Shown: one piece after another, positions 34,315 to 42,695 of the stretch | Layout: each line of letters opens with the position of its first letter | Position numbering within the stretch: position 1 is the first letter of the stretch | Source: Methylomonas methanica MC09 | GTDB lineage: Bacteria > Pseudomonadota > Gammaproteobacteria > Methylococcales > Methylomonadaceae | NCBI RefSeq assembly: GCF_000214665.1 | Contig: NC_015572.1 | Coordinates: 62,001 to 126,000, forward strand | Reading direction: 5' to 3' | Length of the DNA: 64,000 bases | Position numbers and translations under genes: made by a program | Notes under the pieces: generated by a model | What the model was told of the DNA's origin: nothing | The model's database searches: none | The model's input: the letters and a program-made list of their open reading frames with translations, nothing else

Positions 34315-34420
34315 AGTTATCTCCTTTGAACGTAAGTAGCATTATAAATAATTAGCCTCGGCAGGTTAAATGCCGTATTTCAGTATGCGCGGAACCGGCA
34401 TTTTCCTAGTAACAAAACTC

Positions 34421-34435
34421 GTGACAATTTGTCGC
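34421..34435. promoter_or_regulatory. candidate Crp-like site upstream of the small secreted protein
   Basis: GTGACAATTTGTCGC is an imperfect inverted repeat. It closely matches GTGACAATCGGTCAC at 34974-34988, and CTAG follows both at nearly the same distance (33-35 bases). It lies 110 bases before the ATG at 34546. Confidence 0.4.
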
Positions 34436-34545
34436 GCGGCAATCCGCCACATTTTCTAGCGCAAGCTTATTGATTAGACTTTAGGTCGCTCGAAGGCCTC
34501 GCGTTTACGAGCGTAAACCCAACCACTTTTATAGGGAGATAAACC

Positions 34546-34791
34546 ATGAAAAAAAACAGTATTATTCTACTTGTCGCGTCATTGGTGCTAATGTTAAGTG
34601 CCTTTAAAGTGATTAGCGCGGAAGAAGTGAAACAGGCAGAGCAAGCCAAATCAATCGCTTGGTATGTGGCAAATGTCAAAGAGGCAAAGGCCAAAAATCA
34701 GCAATGTTTCGATAATCCGGGTTTGAAGGCTACAGAAGATTGCGAAAATGCCTTACATGCTTTGCAAATTAGCTTTAAGGGCGGTAATTAA
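34546..34791 (+). CDS. small secreted protein with EexN-like motif
   Basis: The 81-residue product has an N-terminal signal peptide (cleavage after about residue 25, ISAEE). The mature part carries IAWYVANVKEAKAKNQQC and NPGLKATEDCENALHAL, which match the W-Y-x-x-N ... C ... C-x-N-A pattern of EexN family entry-exclusion proteins of conjugative systems. The two cysteines could form a disulphide. There is no lipobox, unlike typical EexN, and no conjugation gene is nearby. It is therefore a chromosomal relative with unknown role. ATAGGGAG precedes the ATG. Confidence 0.7.
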   Translation: MKKNSIILLVASLVLMLSAFKVISAEEVKQAEQAKSIAWYVANVKEAKAKNQQCFDNPGLKATEDCENALHALQISFKGGN

Positions 34792-34973
34792 GCCGGTCAG
34801 TCCCTTCCAGCGAACCTGTTGCATGGGTTGCTCGGTAAGTTTATCCACTTTGTTTTTATGCTAGGAAATGTTGTTTGCCCCGACCATTTCCGGTTTGCTG
34901 TTAAGCAATAAATGTTTCGCTGGGACTGTAACCGTTAGTTATTTAGTTATTGACATGCGACAGTTTGACGCAC

Positions 34974-35018
34974 GTGACAATCGGTCACATTTCGGATTAT
35001 TTACTCCTAGTCTATAAT
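34974..35018 (+). promoter_or_regulatory. candidate activator-dependent promoter for a small RNA
   Basis: The inverted repeat GTGACAATCGGTCAC (34974-34988) takes the place of a -35 box. A perfect TATAAT follows at 35013-35018. The site is centred about 44 bases before the expected start near 35025, the usual position for a Crp/Fnr-type activator that contacts RNA polymerase directly. Confidence 0.5.
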
Positions 35019-35024
35019 TCGCCC

Positions 35025-35101
35025 AACTCAAGTATTGTTATGCGCAACTGAGTTGCTTTACCCTTCTTCTTTAAGCGACCCCCTCCAGGTCGCTTTTTTT
35101 T
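35025..35101 (+). ncRNA. candidate small RNA with two hairpins
   Basis: No reading frame of note is present. The predicted transcript begins near 35025. It forms a hairpin from CAACTCA (35024-35030) with TGAGTTG (35049-35055), has a pyrimidine-rich linker (CCCTTCTTCTTT) and ends in a terminator. The linker could pair with Shine-Dalgarno sequences, a feature of many regulatory RNAs. The hairpin loop shares 19 bases, with a 2-base gap, with the plus strand at 33622-33640, so the RNA could pair with the 3' end of the DUF2959 mRNA. Confidence 0.5.
35074..35101 (+). terminator. Rho-independent terminator
   Basis: AGCGACC (35074-35080) and GGTCGCT (35088-35094) form a perfect seven-base stem followed by eight T. 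It ends the candidate small RNA. Confidence 0.85.
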
Positions 35102-35129
35102 GCCTGTCATTTATGTTTGTCAATCCGAC

Positions 35130-36497
35130 CTATAATTCGGTCTTTAAGCGTTGATAAATACCGCCGAAACTACCGTTACTCATCAGCAATATATGGCAGG
35201 TACCCCCTGCTTCCGCTTTGATCGTCTGGATGATCGCTTCCAGATCGGTACAAAGTTGAATGTTATTGGCGTATTGCAATAATTGCCTCAAATCCCAGCC
35301 CAGGTTCTCCGGTTGATAGACAACGGCCTGATCGGCTTCAGACAAAGATTCGGCGAGCGATTGCGTGTGGACGCCCAGACGCATGGTATTGGAGCGCGGT
35401 TCGACGATGGCGAGGATTTTTTCCTTGCCCACTTGTTTACGCAAGCCGTCCAGCGTGGTTTTGATTGCGGTTGGGTGATGGGCAAAATCGTCGTATACGG
35501 TAAGGCCGTTGGTTTTGACGATGACCTCCATACGTCGCTTGACGTTTTGGAATTGATGCAGGGCGGCGATAGCGTCTTGAGGCAGAATACCGATATGGCG
35601 GGCGGCAGCCAGAGCGGAAAGCGCGTTGTATACGTTGTGTTGGCCGGTCAGTTCCCATGTTACCGTGCCCTGATCTGTTCCGGCGAAATGAACATTAAAG
35701 CAACTGCCATCCGCTTTAATTAATTCTGCTTGCCAGTCGGCTTCGGCGCCGATTGCGGTTTTCACCATGGGTGTCCAGCAACCCATTTCCAGCACTTCGG
35801 CAATATGCTGTTCGCACGATGGGGCGATAACCAAGCCTTCGCTCGGCACCGTGCGAACCAAGTGGTGAAATTGTTTTTTTATTGCATCCAGATTTTCGAA
35901 GATATCGGCGTGGTCATATTCCAGATTATTCAAAATCGCGGTGCGGGGTCGGTAATGCACGAATTTGGAGCGTTTGTCGAAAAATGCGCAATCGTATTCG
36001 TCGGCTTCTATCACAAAAAAGTCCGATTCGCCCAAGCGGGCGGAAATCCCGAAGTTCAAGGGTATGCCGCCGATTAAAAAGCCGGGTTTGAAACCGTTAA
36101 ATTCCAGTATCCAGCTCAGCATGCTGGTGGTTGTGGTTTTACCGTGGGTGCCGGCCACCGCCAGTACCCAGCGCTTTTGCAAAACATGCTCCGCCAACCA
36201 TTGCGGGCCGGAAATATAAGGCAGATTGCGATTTAACACTGCTTCCACTTCGGGGTTGCCGCGCGATAGGGCATTGCCGATTACCACCAAATCGGGCCTG
36301 CAATCCAGGTTGGCGGCTTGGTAGCCGTTCATCAGGCGGATGCCTTGTTCCTCGAGCTGGGTGCTCATGGGGGGATAGACGTTTTGATCCGAACCGCTAA
36401 CGGTGTAACCCAGTTCGCGGGCGATCAGAGCTAGGCCCCCCATAAAGGTGCCGCAAATGCCGAGGATGTGAATGTGCAATGGTTGTTGTGAAGTCAT
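35130..36497 (-). CDS. mpl: UDP-N-acetylmuramate:L-alanyl-gamma-D-glutamyl-meso-diaminopimelate ligase
   Basis: The 455-residue Mur ligase recycles murein tripeptide by joining it to UDP-MurNAc in the cytoplasm. It starts with the Mpl opening HILGICGTFMGGLALIARELG, has the ATP loop AVAGTHGKTTTTSML, and continues with NLEYDHADIF and the C-terminal YDDFAHHPTAI, all typical of Mpl and distinct from MurC. Length is as expected. The start overlaps the stop of the ankyrin-repeat gene by four bases, so the two are cotranscribed. Confidence 0.95.
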   Translation of the reverse strand: MTSQQPLHIHILGICGTFMGGLALIARELGYTVSGSDQNVYPPMSTQLEEQGIRLMNGYQAANLDCRPDLVVIGNALSRGNPEVEAVLNRNLPYISGPQWLAEHVLQKRWVLAVAGTHGKTTTTSMLSWILEFNGFKPGFLIGGIPLNFGISARLGESDFFVIEADEYDCAFFDKRSKFVHYRPRTAILNNLEYDHADIFENLDAIKKQFHHLVRTVPSEGLVIAPSCEQHIAEVLEMGCWTPMVKTAIGAEADWQAELIKADGSCFNVHFAGTDQGTVTWELTGQHNVYNALSALAAARHIGILPQDAIAALHQFQNVKRRMEVIVKTNGLTVYDDFAHHPTAIKTTLDGLRKQVGKEKILAIVEPRSNTMRLGVHTQSLAESLSEADQAVVYQPENLGWDLRQLLQYANNIQLCTDLEAIIQTIKAEAGGTCHILLMSNGSFGGIYQRLKTEL

Positions 36498-37036
36498 GGT
36501 TTAGGATCTGAGGGTTTATCTTCCGTCGCGGGCTGGGTGTCGGGTTGTGCTCCAGTGTCGGTCGCCGCATCGCTTTCCGCCGGTGCTTCGGCTACTTTTG
36601 CACCTGCATCTTCCAGTAATTTGATGATATCCGCCCGGCCGATTTTTTTGGCTTTGTCCAGAATCGTGGCGTTTTGTATATCGGCCGCATTGACATTCGC
36701 ACCCGCGACAATCAGTAGTTTGACGGCTTCCGCATTACCGAAAAGCACGGCATCCGATAGTGCGGTCGAACCGAGCTTATCGGCCAGATTAACATCCGCG
36801 CCGTAACCCAACAGTAATTTTATGACACGTAGATTGCCGTTGAAGCTGGCGGCCATCAAGGGCGTTCTGTCCTGTTCGATTTTACTGTTGACGTCTATGC
36901 CTTGCGCCAGCAAGGCCTGCACTCGTTCGAGTTTTCCGGTGGTAGCTGCAGCGAACAGGTCCTTGCCGTCTTCGGCCGGCGATAAAACCGGTGAAAGTGC
37001 CAGCGTTATAGCAAACAAGAGGCGGTTTATCTTCAT
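36494..37036 (-). CDS. periplasmic ankyrin-repeat protein
   Basis: The 180-residue product has a signal peptide (cleavage near residue 21, SPAEDGK). About four ankyrin repeats (residues 25-145) follow, each showing the TPLMAA/ALSDAV start and the LLxxGADVN loop. The tail is acidic and rich in Ala, Asp and Pro (146-180). Ankyrin repeats bind partner proteins; the partner is unknown. It overlaps mpl by four bases and is divergent from apaG, with 67 bases between. Confidence 0.88.
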   Translation of the reverse strand: MKINRLLFAITLALSPVLSPAEDGKDLFAAATTGKLERVQALLAQGIDVNSKIEQDRTPLMAASFNGNLRVIKLLLGYGADVNLADKLGSTALSDAVLFGNAEAVKLLIVAGANVNAADIQNATILDKAKKIGRADIIKLLEDAGAKVAEAPAESDAATDTGAQPDTQPATEDKPSDPKP

Positions 37037-37103
37037 GAGTCGGCTTGCGTTTGCAAATCAGTTGGGTTGAAATACGGAGAATACAGAATGACATAATCTA
37101 TCA

Positions 37104-37481
37104 ATGAGCGAAAAAAACAAAGTATTAGTTGAGGCTAAGCCGCAATACATCGAGAGTCAATCGTCGCCAGAGCAAAATCGTTTTGTGTTTGCTTATACCA
37201 TCACTATAACGAATGTCGGCGCGGTGCCGGCGCGTCTGTTGACCCGGCATTGGTTGATTACCGATGCCAACGGTAAGGTGCAGGAAGTCAATGGTGACGG
37301 GGTCGTGGGCGAAAACCCGCACCTGAATCCCGGCGATTCATTTCGATACACCAGTGCGGCCATGATTGAAACGCCGGTGGGTGTTATGCAGGGTAAATAT
37401 AAGATGGTGTCGGATACAGGTGAAAACTTTAGTGCCGCCATACCTAAATTTACCTTGTCAATTCCCAGAACCTTGCACTGA
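37104..37481 (+). CDS. apaG: ApaG (Co2+/Mg2+ efflux-associated domain protein)
   Basis: The 125-residue protein is a single fibronectin-type fold domain. It has the ApaG signature: VFAYTITITNVG near residues 28-40, then TRHWLITDANGKVQEVNGDGVVGENP and FRYTSA, ending in IPKFTLSIPR. Its biochemical role is unclear. The family is associated with diadenosine tetraphosphate metabolism through its neighbour apaH. The stop overlaps the apaH start by one base (TGATG). Confidence 0.95.
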   Translation: MSEKNKVLVEAKPQYIESQSSPEQNRFVFAYTITITNVGAVPARLLTRHWLITDANGKVQEVNGDGVVGENPHLNPGDSFRYTSAAMIETPVGVMQGKYKMVSDTGENFSAAIPKFTLSIPRTLH

Positions 37482-38305
37482 TGGCGATTTATGCAATTGG
37501 CGACATTCAGGGGTGCTATGACGAATTACGCCGCCTGCTGGAGGTTATAAAATTCGATCCGGGCCAGGATCAGTTATGGTTGGCGGGCGATTTGGTCAAT
37601 CGAGGTCCGAATTCCCTGGAGACCTTACGTTTTATCAAAGGCCTGGGTGATTCAGCCGTCAGCGTTTTAGGTAACCACGATCTGCATCTGATTGCCACCG
37701 TGGCGTCATTAAGTAAAGCCGGCAAGAAAGACACCCTGGGCCCGATATTACGCGCCGCGGACTGTGATGAATTAATCGACTGGCTGCGTCGGCAACGTCT
37801 GTTTTATTTTAACGATCGATTTTGTATGCTGCATGCGGGCCTGCCGCCGCAATGGGATTTCCAGCAAACCAAAGCCATGGCGGCGGAAGTCGAGCAGGCC
37901 ATTGGTGGTGACGATTACCGGCGTTTCTTCAGATCGATGTACGGTAATAAGCCGGCGATTTGGCAAGATGATTTTCCCAAAGCCGAGAAACTGCGGTTTG
38001 CAGTGAATTGCTTTACCCGTTTGCGCTATTGTACGCCGGAAGGTGAGCTGGACTTTCATCAAAAAGGTCCGCCGGGTAGCCAGGGGCCGAATTTATTACC
38101 TTGGTACGCAGTGCCGGGGCGAAAAAGTTTGGACATGCGCATAATCTTTGGTCACTGGTCGACACTCGGCTATTACCAAGGTTATAACGTTTACTCAATA
38201 GATACGGGCTGTTTGTGGGGCGGGCAGTTGACAGCTTTGAAATTGGATGCCGTCAACCCGCAACGGATCAGCATCGATTGCCAATGCGGGCAAAAACTCG
38301 TCTGA
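37481..38305 (+). CDS. apaH: symmetrical bis(5'-nucleosyl)-tetraphosphatase ApaH
   Basis: The 274-residue metallophosphoesterase hydrolyses diadenosine tetraphosphate to two ADP, controlling alarmone and cap-like dinucleotide levels. Metal-binding motifs are visible in order: GDIQGCYDE (residues 6-14), GDLVNRGPNS, and LGNHDLHL. A later His is in IIFGHWSTLGYY and the final SIDTGCLWGGQLTAL is typical of ApaH. Translation is coupled to apaG. Confidence 0.96.
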   Translation: MAIYAIGDIQGCYDELRRLLEVIKFDPGQDQLWLAGDLVNRGPNSLETLRFIKGLGDSAVSVLGNHDLHLIATVASLSKAGKKDTLGPILRAADCDELIDWLRRQRLFYFNDRFCMLHAGLPPQWDFQQTKAMAAEVEQAIGGDDYRRFFRSMYGNKPAIWQDDFPKAEKLRFAVNCFTRLRYCTPEGELDFHQKGPPGSQGPNLLPWYAVPGRKSLDMRIIFGHWSTLGYYQGYNVYSIDTGCLWGGQLTALKLDAVNPQRISIDCQCGQKLV

Positions 38306-38761
38306 CTATAACCATTCTTCATACGTTGATCTCCCTGCCGCAGGTTATCCAGAGCCATGGATAACGAGCAGTGCTCTGCTTCCTGATGTCTGGTTTCGGC
38401 AACCCACTTTCGCGAATCAGCGAGGTAGAATTTAGCTGTAGTATCTTGTTAATCAGGGAAATCCTCATAGCCGTATGCGGATCCGGTACTAAGATTGTTA
38501 TCTCGGTTGCAAAAATAGCCTTGAAAACTCTGCCGACGCGAAAAATCAAGGTATAGTTTTGAATATATTGTTATTGTAATTCCAGGCAAATCAAATTTGA
38601 CAAATTCCTATAATAGGGAGCATTGTTGCCTTGTAGCCTTTCCAATCTCGAGGTTAGCGACTATGCTTAGAATCGAAGGGTCTGGAGAACTGATGTAAGT
38701 TTTTTTCGAGCCAATCTGTGCAGTATCGGGTTGCATAAATCTGTAAAACAAGGAGCTACTC
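38306..38761. other. intergenic region without recognised gene
   Basis: The region holds a perfect 8-base inverted repeat GTTATCCA/TGGATAAC (38344-38351, 38358-38365) shortly after apaH, which may be a weak terminator. Short frames on both strands look spurious. AAACAAGGAG just before the next ATG is its ribosome site. Confidence 0.5.
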
Positions 38762-39163
38762 ATGAATAAAAATAAAATATTGGCCGCCTGCGTTTTATCC
38801 GGCGCATTAATGACGGCACCAACTGCTCATGCGGAAAGTTATATTCAGGGCTTTTCCAATAAAGTTAGTCAAGGCTTTGCGAATATTGCTTTTGGATTTG
38901 TCGAAATTCCTAAAAACGTTATCAATATCTCGAGTGAACAAAATATTTTTGTTGGTATGACTTGGGGACTTTTGCGCGGAGTTGGGCATACTGTTGGACG
39001 CACATTGGTCGGAGCTGCGGAACTCGTAACTTCGCCGATTCCAACTAGCGAATTTGCCGCTCCCGCTTATGTCTGGGATCGTTTCAGTGAGGACAGTCGT
39101 TATTTCGGACTGCATTATCCAGGCTATTGGACCACTTATGGTCCATTGGATGATGGCGAGTAA
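38762..39163 (+). CDS. exosortase system-associated TIGR04073-like protein
   Basis: The 133-residue protein has a signal peptide (cleavage near residue 24, AHAES). A conserved body follows: GFSNKVSQGFANIAFGFVEIPKNVIN, then WGLLRGVGHTVGRTLVGAAELVTSPIP, and YVWDRFSEDSRYFGLHYPGYWTTYGP. This agrees with the TIGR04073 family, which co-occurs with exosortase/PEP-CTERM systems. It is envelope-located and of unknown function. A strong AAGGAG lies six bases before the ATG. An OmpA-family lipoprotein gene follows after 36 bases. Confidence 0.82.
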   Translation: MNKNKILAACVLSGALMTAPTAHAESYIQGFSNKVSQGFANIAFGFVEIPKNVINISSEQNIFVGMTWGLLRGVGHTVGRTLVGAAELVTSPIPTSEFAAPAYVWDRFSEDSRYFGLHYPGYWTTYGPLDDGE

Positions 39164-39199
39164 ACGAATTGCGACTAATTGAATCACGAGGATAACATC

Positions 39200-39895
39200 A
39201 TGAAAAAACAACATTTATATCTGCCGCTTGCGGCTTTGGCTCTCGCGCTGACCGCTTGTTCAACACCCAAAATGGATTCCGCTGACCTGAAAGCCGAAAT
39301 CGATACGGCAAGGGCGGGGCACTACGGACAAGCCATGTTGCACGAGGAAATGTCGGAAGAACAACTGGAAGTTGCCAACAACGTTTTGAATCATATTGAA
39401 CAAGGCTACTATTGGAATATTAACGAAAAACAAACAGGTCTGGACGCCGCGAAATCGGCTGCGGAACACCGTCTGGAATCCGAAAAAGAGATGTGCATGT
39501 GGTTGACGGAAGTGCACAAACAAAATCATCACCTGCATGAACCGATTCACGAAACCGTAGCTTACTTTAAAACAGCTAGCGCGATACCGTTCAGAATCAA
39601 AGACGAGTCAATAGCCCATGTTGCTCATTGGTTGCATCATCACCCAGATGCTAGTGCAACCGTCACGGCGTCGACCGATACTGTCGGCAAACCCGCCTAC
39701 AACCAGGCATTATCGGAAAGACGTGCACAGGCGGTCGTCGATCGTTTGGTTTCCAAAGGGGCCAGTGCTAGCCAATTGCAAGTTAAAGCCATTGGTGAAG
39801 CTTTGGGTCCGGATAACACACCTAATCAAGAAAACCGGGTGGCAATCGTGATCACCTCTCATCCTGGCTATGTTGATTGCCCTAATGTGAAATAA
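39200..39895 (+). CDS. OmpA-family lipoprotein
   Basis: About 231 residues. The signal peptide ends in a lipobox (LTACST, Cys19). A helical region (about 25-110) follows and then an OmpA peptidoglycan-binding domain (about 125-225): HVAHWLHHHPDASATVTASTDT, NQALSERRAQAVVDRLVSKG and NQENRVAIVI. It probably anchors the outer membrane to peptidoglycan. I chose the ATG at 39200, which has GAGGATAAC upstream; a TTG at 39179 in frame is less likely. It probably forms an operon with the TIGR04073 protein and ends in a strong hairpin. Confidence 0.9.
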   Translation: MKKQHLYLPLAALALALTACSTPKMDSADLKAEIDTARAGHYGQAMLHEEMSEEQLEVANNVLNHIEQGYYWNINEKQTGLDAAKSAAEHRLESEKEMCMWLTEVHKQNHHLHEPIHETVAYFKTASAIPFRIKDESIAHVAHWLHHHPDASATVTASTDTVGKPAYNQALSERRAQAVVDRLVSKGASASQLQVKAIGEALGPDNTPNQENRVAIVITSHPGYVDCPNVK

Positions 39896-39904
39896 GGGTT
39901 AATA

Positions 39905-39938
39905 ACCACTCCGTAAGTCCAAACTCTTACGGAGTGGT
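39905..39938 (+). terminator. strong hairpin after the OmpA-type gene
   Basis: ACCACTCCGTAAG (39905-39917) pairs perfectly with CTTACGGAGTGGT (39926-39938) around an eight-base loop, ten bases after the stop. The T-tract is poor, but stem length supports termination or 3' protection. Confidence 0.65.
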
Positions 39939-40328
39939 ATACAACTCACCCGTCGTTCTTCAAATAGGCCTAAAAAATTAACATTTGATTCGCTTCCAAA
40001 CCCGGCACGTTTGAGCAGTGAAATATTCTGGTTAGGCTTGTAAATCTTCCATCTGTTTTCTTAGTATTTCCGTATTGTGCGGAATCTCTTGTACCACTCC
40101 TTTAGCTTTTTCCTACGGTTGACGGGATATAACCGACTATTGGCAATCCCCGCGCTTTAGCGATTGCAGCGTGCGCAGAGGCGAATACGGTTATCGATGG
40201 TGCCAATTACAGTTCATAAAATTGATTCTCCAATACAGCCTAAAAAACCGATCATGCCCGGTTGTTGCCGAGTGCGAGATCGTAGGCATAGAATGGGCGT
40301 TTTATTTCATCAGCGTAAGGATAATTCT
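39939..40328. other. intergenic region upstream of the fae homologue
   Basis: The only frame of note runs into the Fae gene from 40164 and is an upstream extension of it without a ribosome site. No repeat or clear promoter was identified. Confidence 0.45.
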
Positions 40329-40880
40329 ATGTCAGATTCATATTGGTTCAGAACCGGCGAAGCCACGGTATTTTCCAGCGAAGGACAGGGCACCGATGCC
40401 ATGCCGGAAATTTTGATCGGCGACGTTAAAGGGCCAGCGGGGCATGCGTTCGCAAATCTGATGGGGCAAACCGAAGGTCATACACGAATGTTTGCCATTC
40501 GTGCCTGTAACCAGCAAGTCAGGCCCGCCACCATCATGGTGCCTAAGGTCACAATCAAATCGTCGGCATACGTCAACTTACTGGGTGGACCTGTGCAATC
40601 GGCTGTGGCCGACGCGGTGATAGACTGTGTCGCAGACGGCGTAATCCCGCGCCTGCAAGCTAACGAATTATGCATTATCGCCATGTTGTGGATAGATCCC
40701 GCTTGTGCCACCAATCCGGATCTGGACCGAAAAGATCTCTATAGAACCAATTATGAAGCTATGAAACTGGCAATTCAGCGGGCAATGACTAATTCCCCCA
40801 GTATCGAGGAGTTAATCGCCAATCGGCATAAAATATCGCATGAAATGTACGATCCGGAGACCGGCGAATCGCAATGGTAA
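40329..40880 (+). CDS. formaldehyde-activating enzyme homologue (Fae-like)
   Basis: The 183-residue protein is a homologue of formaldehyde-activating enzyme, which condenses formaldehyde with tetrahydromethanopterin in methylotrophs. Matching segments are ILIGDVKGPAGHAFANLM, QTEGHTRMFAI, RPATIMVPKVTIKS, GGPVQSAVADAVIDCVADGVIP and NYEAMKLAIQRAM. However, the family's AHIDLxIG segment, which holds the proposed catalytic histidine, reads AMPEILIG here, so His is replaced by Met. It is therefore more likely a Fae2/Fae3-type paralogue than the main enzyme. AAGG lies before the chosen ATG. It stands alone, followed by a hairpin and the convergent batD gene. Confidence 0.85.
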   Translation: MSDSYWFRTGEATVFSSEGQGTDAMPEILIGDVKGPAGHAFANLMGQTEGHTRMFAIRACNQQVRPATIMVPKVTIKSSAYVNLLGGPVQSAVADAVIDCVADGVIPRLQANELCIIAMLWIDPACATNPDLDRKDLYRTNYEAMKLAIQRAMTNSPSIEELIANRHKISHEMYDPETGESQW

Positions 40881-40890
40881 AAAGTAGCGG

Positions 40891-40911
40891 GCCTACCTGT
40901 AACGGGTAGGC
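40891..40911. terminator. hairpin between the convergent fae-like and batD genes
   Basis: GCCTACC (40891-40897) pairs with GGTAGGC (40905-40911) around a seven-base loop. It lies between two convergent genes and may serve both. Confidence 0.6.
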
Positions 40912-40929
40912 TTAATTGGTCTTGAGCGC

Positions 40930-42624
40930 CTAAATTTTATGTAGCGGCGCTAAAACGTCGTCTTGGCGCGAACTGGTTATGGTGGCGGTGTTGTCGGTTT
41001 TGGAAAATGCTTCCCAGAGCCGCCGGCCGTCCCAGCTCGTGTGATTTCCGGAATACAGACAGTGATTCAATAACAGTATTTCCGCCCCCAACGGATCGGC
41101 GCAATGGCTGGCAAGCGTAGTTAGGTTATCCACGGCAAAATGATGCCTTCCCCATTGTAATAAGGCCTGTTTGGCCGCTTGCGGGTTGTTATGCAGGCAA
41201 GCGGTTTTTAAGGGCTTTTGCCGGTCGAATGCGGTTTGTTTTTGGGATTGACGAGGCTTTGAGGCAGTATTAATCCTGTTGACACGATAAATCCATACAA
41301 TGTGCGTTAGCCAGCCCAGGCCTAAAATTCCCGCTAAACCCTGCCAAAACAATGGGCTCTGGGATCTATCCCGACCGGATTGCACTAAAGGCGCTTGCTC
41401 CAGCGGTTGAGCGGCTGGCTGGCTGGTTTGATTATTGCCAGCGCTTAGTGCAGTCAATTTAACCTCGGGCAGACGGGCCACTTCGGTTTTTTGGGTTTCG
41501 GTATTGAACCAACTAATAGCCAGGGCGGGTAAAGTATATTGTCCGGGTTGGCTGGGAATATAAGCGATTTTTTCTTCGCGTATGGCAGTCATACCATCGC
41601 TTTGTTTATCTTCTTTCAATACCGGTTGGTCCGGGTAGGTCTTGAGACCTTGAATGTTCGAGGACTTGGATAGCTCGGGCAGCTGTCCAACCGTTGTGCC
41701 TTTTGCCGTCAGGGTAATGGTACGAGTCAATGGTTCGCCAACCTTGGTTTGTAGATTGTCGGTGGACCAGCTTTGATTGAGCGTTACAGATTCTGCACTC
41801 AACCAAGCAGAACCGGTAAAGCTCGACGGTACAGGCAATACGTTTAAGGTAATGGCATCGGAAGAAACGCGGCGCGTCTCGGTAGCTTGGCGGTTGAAAA
41901 AACCGTTGAAACGCGGCCGCCGGTTGTTTACATTACTGACAACCTCGGCGGTCAAGGTCAGCGGTGCGATGGTAAATAGGCCGCTCTGTTGGGGAAATAT
42001 GGCGTATTTGCGTTCGGTGACCCAATAATCCACACCATTGATTTGCGTGCTGTATGTGCTATCTTCCCCCAATTTTTCCACCAAGGCATCCTTAATCTCC
42101 GGATCGCTTAGGCTGGCTTGAGTGATCTGTACCCTTCTATACAACTTCAGTGTGTACAAGACTTGGGATTGCACGTAAGGTTTTTCGGGAGAGGCTTCCA
42201 CTTTTAGAAAGACCTCGTCGTTGCCGCTGGCTTGAGTCTGCGATGCGTCGCTCACCAAAACTTTACTGGGTTGGCTGCTATCGGCGCCAAAGGCGATAGC
42301 CGGGATCAATAATTCGCCGGTTTGCTTGGGCATGACGCTGACAACCCATTGTTCGCTACGGCTGCTTTTGCCGTTTACCCAGGACATATTGGTGCTGCGT
42401 TCCTGATTCAAAATCTCGAAATTGGCTCGCAGCGGCGAAAAATCCGGCGCACCGTCCGGGGTCTCCAGGGCGGTAAAGGTAATTTGAAAGGATTCATTCA
42501 AACTGACCGGGTTACGGTCGACGCTGACCTGGATATCGGTTGCCAGCGCCGAGAAAGCCAGCAGCCATCCGGCTACAGTCCAAAGCCAGTGTTTAGCATT
42601 ATTGCGCTTCAGCATCATCAGCAT
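40930..42624 (-). CDS. batD: BatD family protein (oxygen/stress tolerance)
   Basis: The 564-residue protein has an N-terminal signal segment. The periplasmic domain (about 28-430) has several beta-sandwich units with the BatD pattern: IQVSVDRNPVSLNESFQITF, then PYVQSQVLYTLKLYRR, and WSTDNLQTKVGEPLTRTITLTAKG. One membrane helix follows (about 437-457), with a cytoplasmic C-terminal part. BatD is part of the Bat proteins that accompany MoxR and VWA proteins in envelope stress tolerance. Here it is separated from batB/C by a complete RND efflux operon, an unusual arrangement. Confidence 0.88.
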   Translation of the reverse strand: MLMMLKRNNAKHWLWTVAGWLLAFSALATDIQVSVDRNPVSLNESFQITFTALETPDGAPDFSPLRANFEILNQERSTNMSWVNGKSSRSEQWVVSVMPKQTGELLIPAIAFGADSSQPSKVLVSDASQTQASGNDEVFLKVEASPEKPYVQSQVLYTLKLYRRVQITQASLSDPEIKDALVEKLGEDSTYSTQINGVDYWVTERKYAIFPQQSGLFTIAPLTLTAEVVSNVNNRRPRFNGFFNRQATETRRVSSDAITLNVLPVPSSFTGSAWLSAESVTLNQSWSTDNLQTKVGEPLTRTITLTAKGTTVGQLPELSKSSNIQGLKTYPDQPVLKEDKQSDGMTAIREEKIAYIPSQPGQYTLPALAISWFNTETQKTEVARLPEVKLTALSAGNNQTSQPAAQPLEQAPLVQSGRDRSQSPLFWQGLAGILGLGWLTHIVWIYRVNRINTASKPRQSQKQTAFDRQKPLKTACLHNNPQAAKQALLQWGRHHFAVDNLTTLASHCADPLGAEILLLNHCLYSGNHTSWDGRRLWEAFSKTDNTATITSSRQDDVLAPLHKI

Positions 42625-42695
42625 AAAATTCTTTACTCTAATAAACAGGTCATTCCATTAGCTACAGTAACCAAAGCGATCGAGCAAGTAACCGG

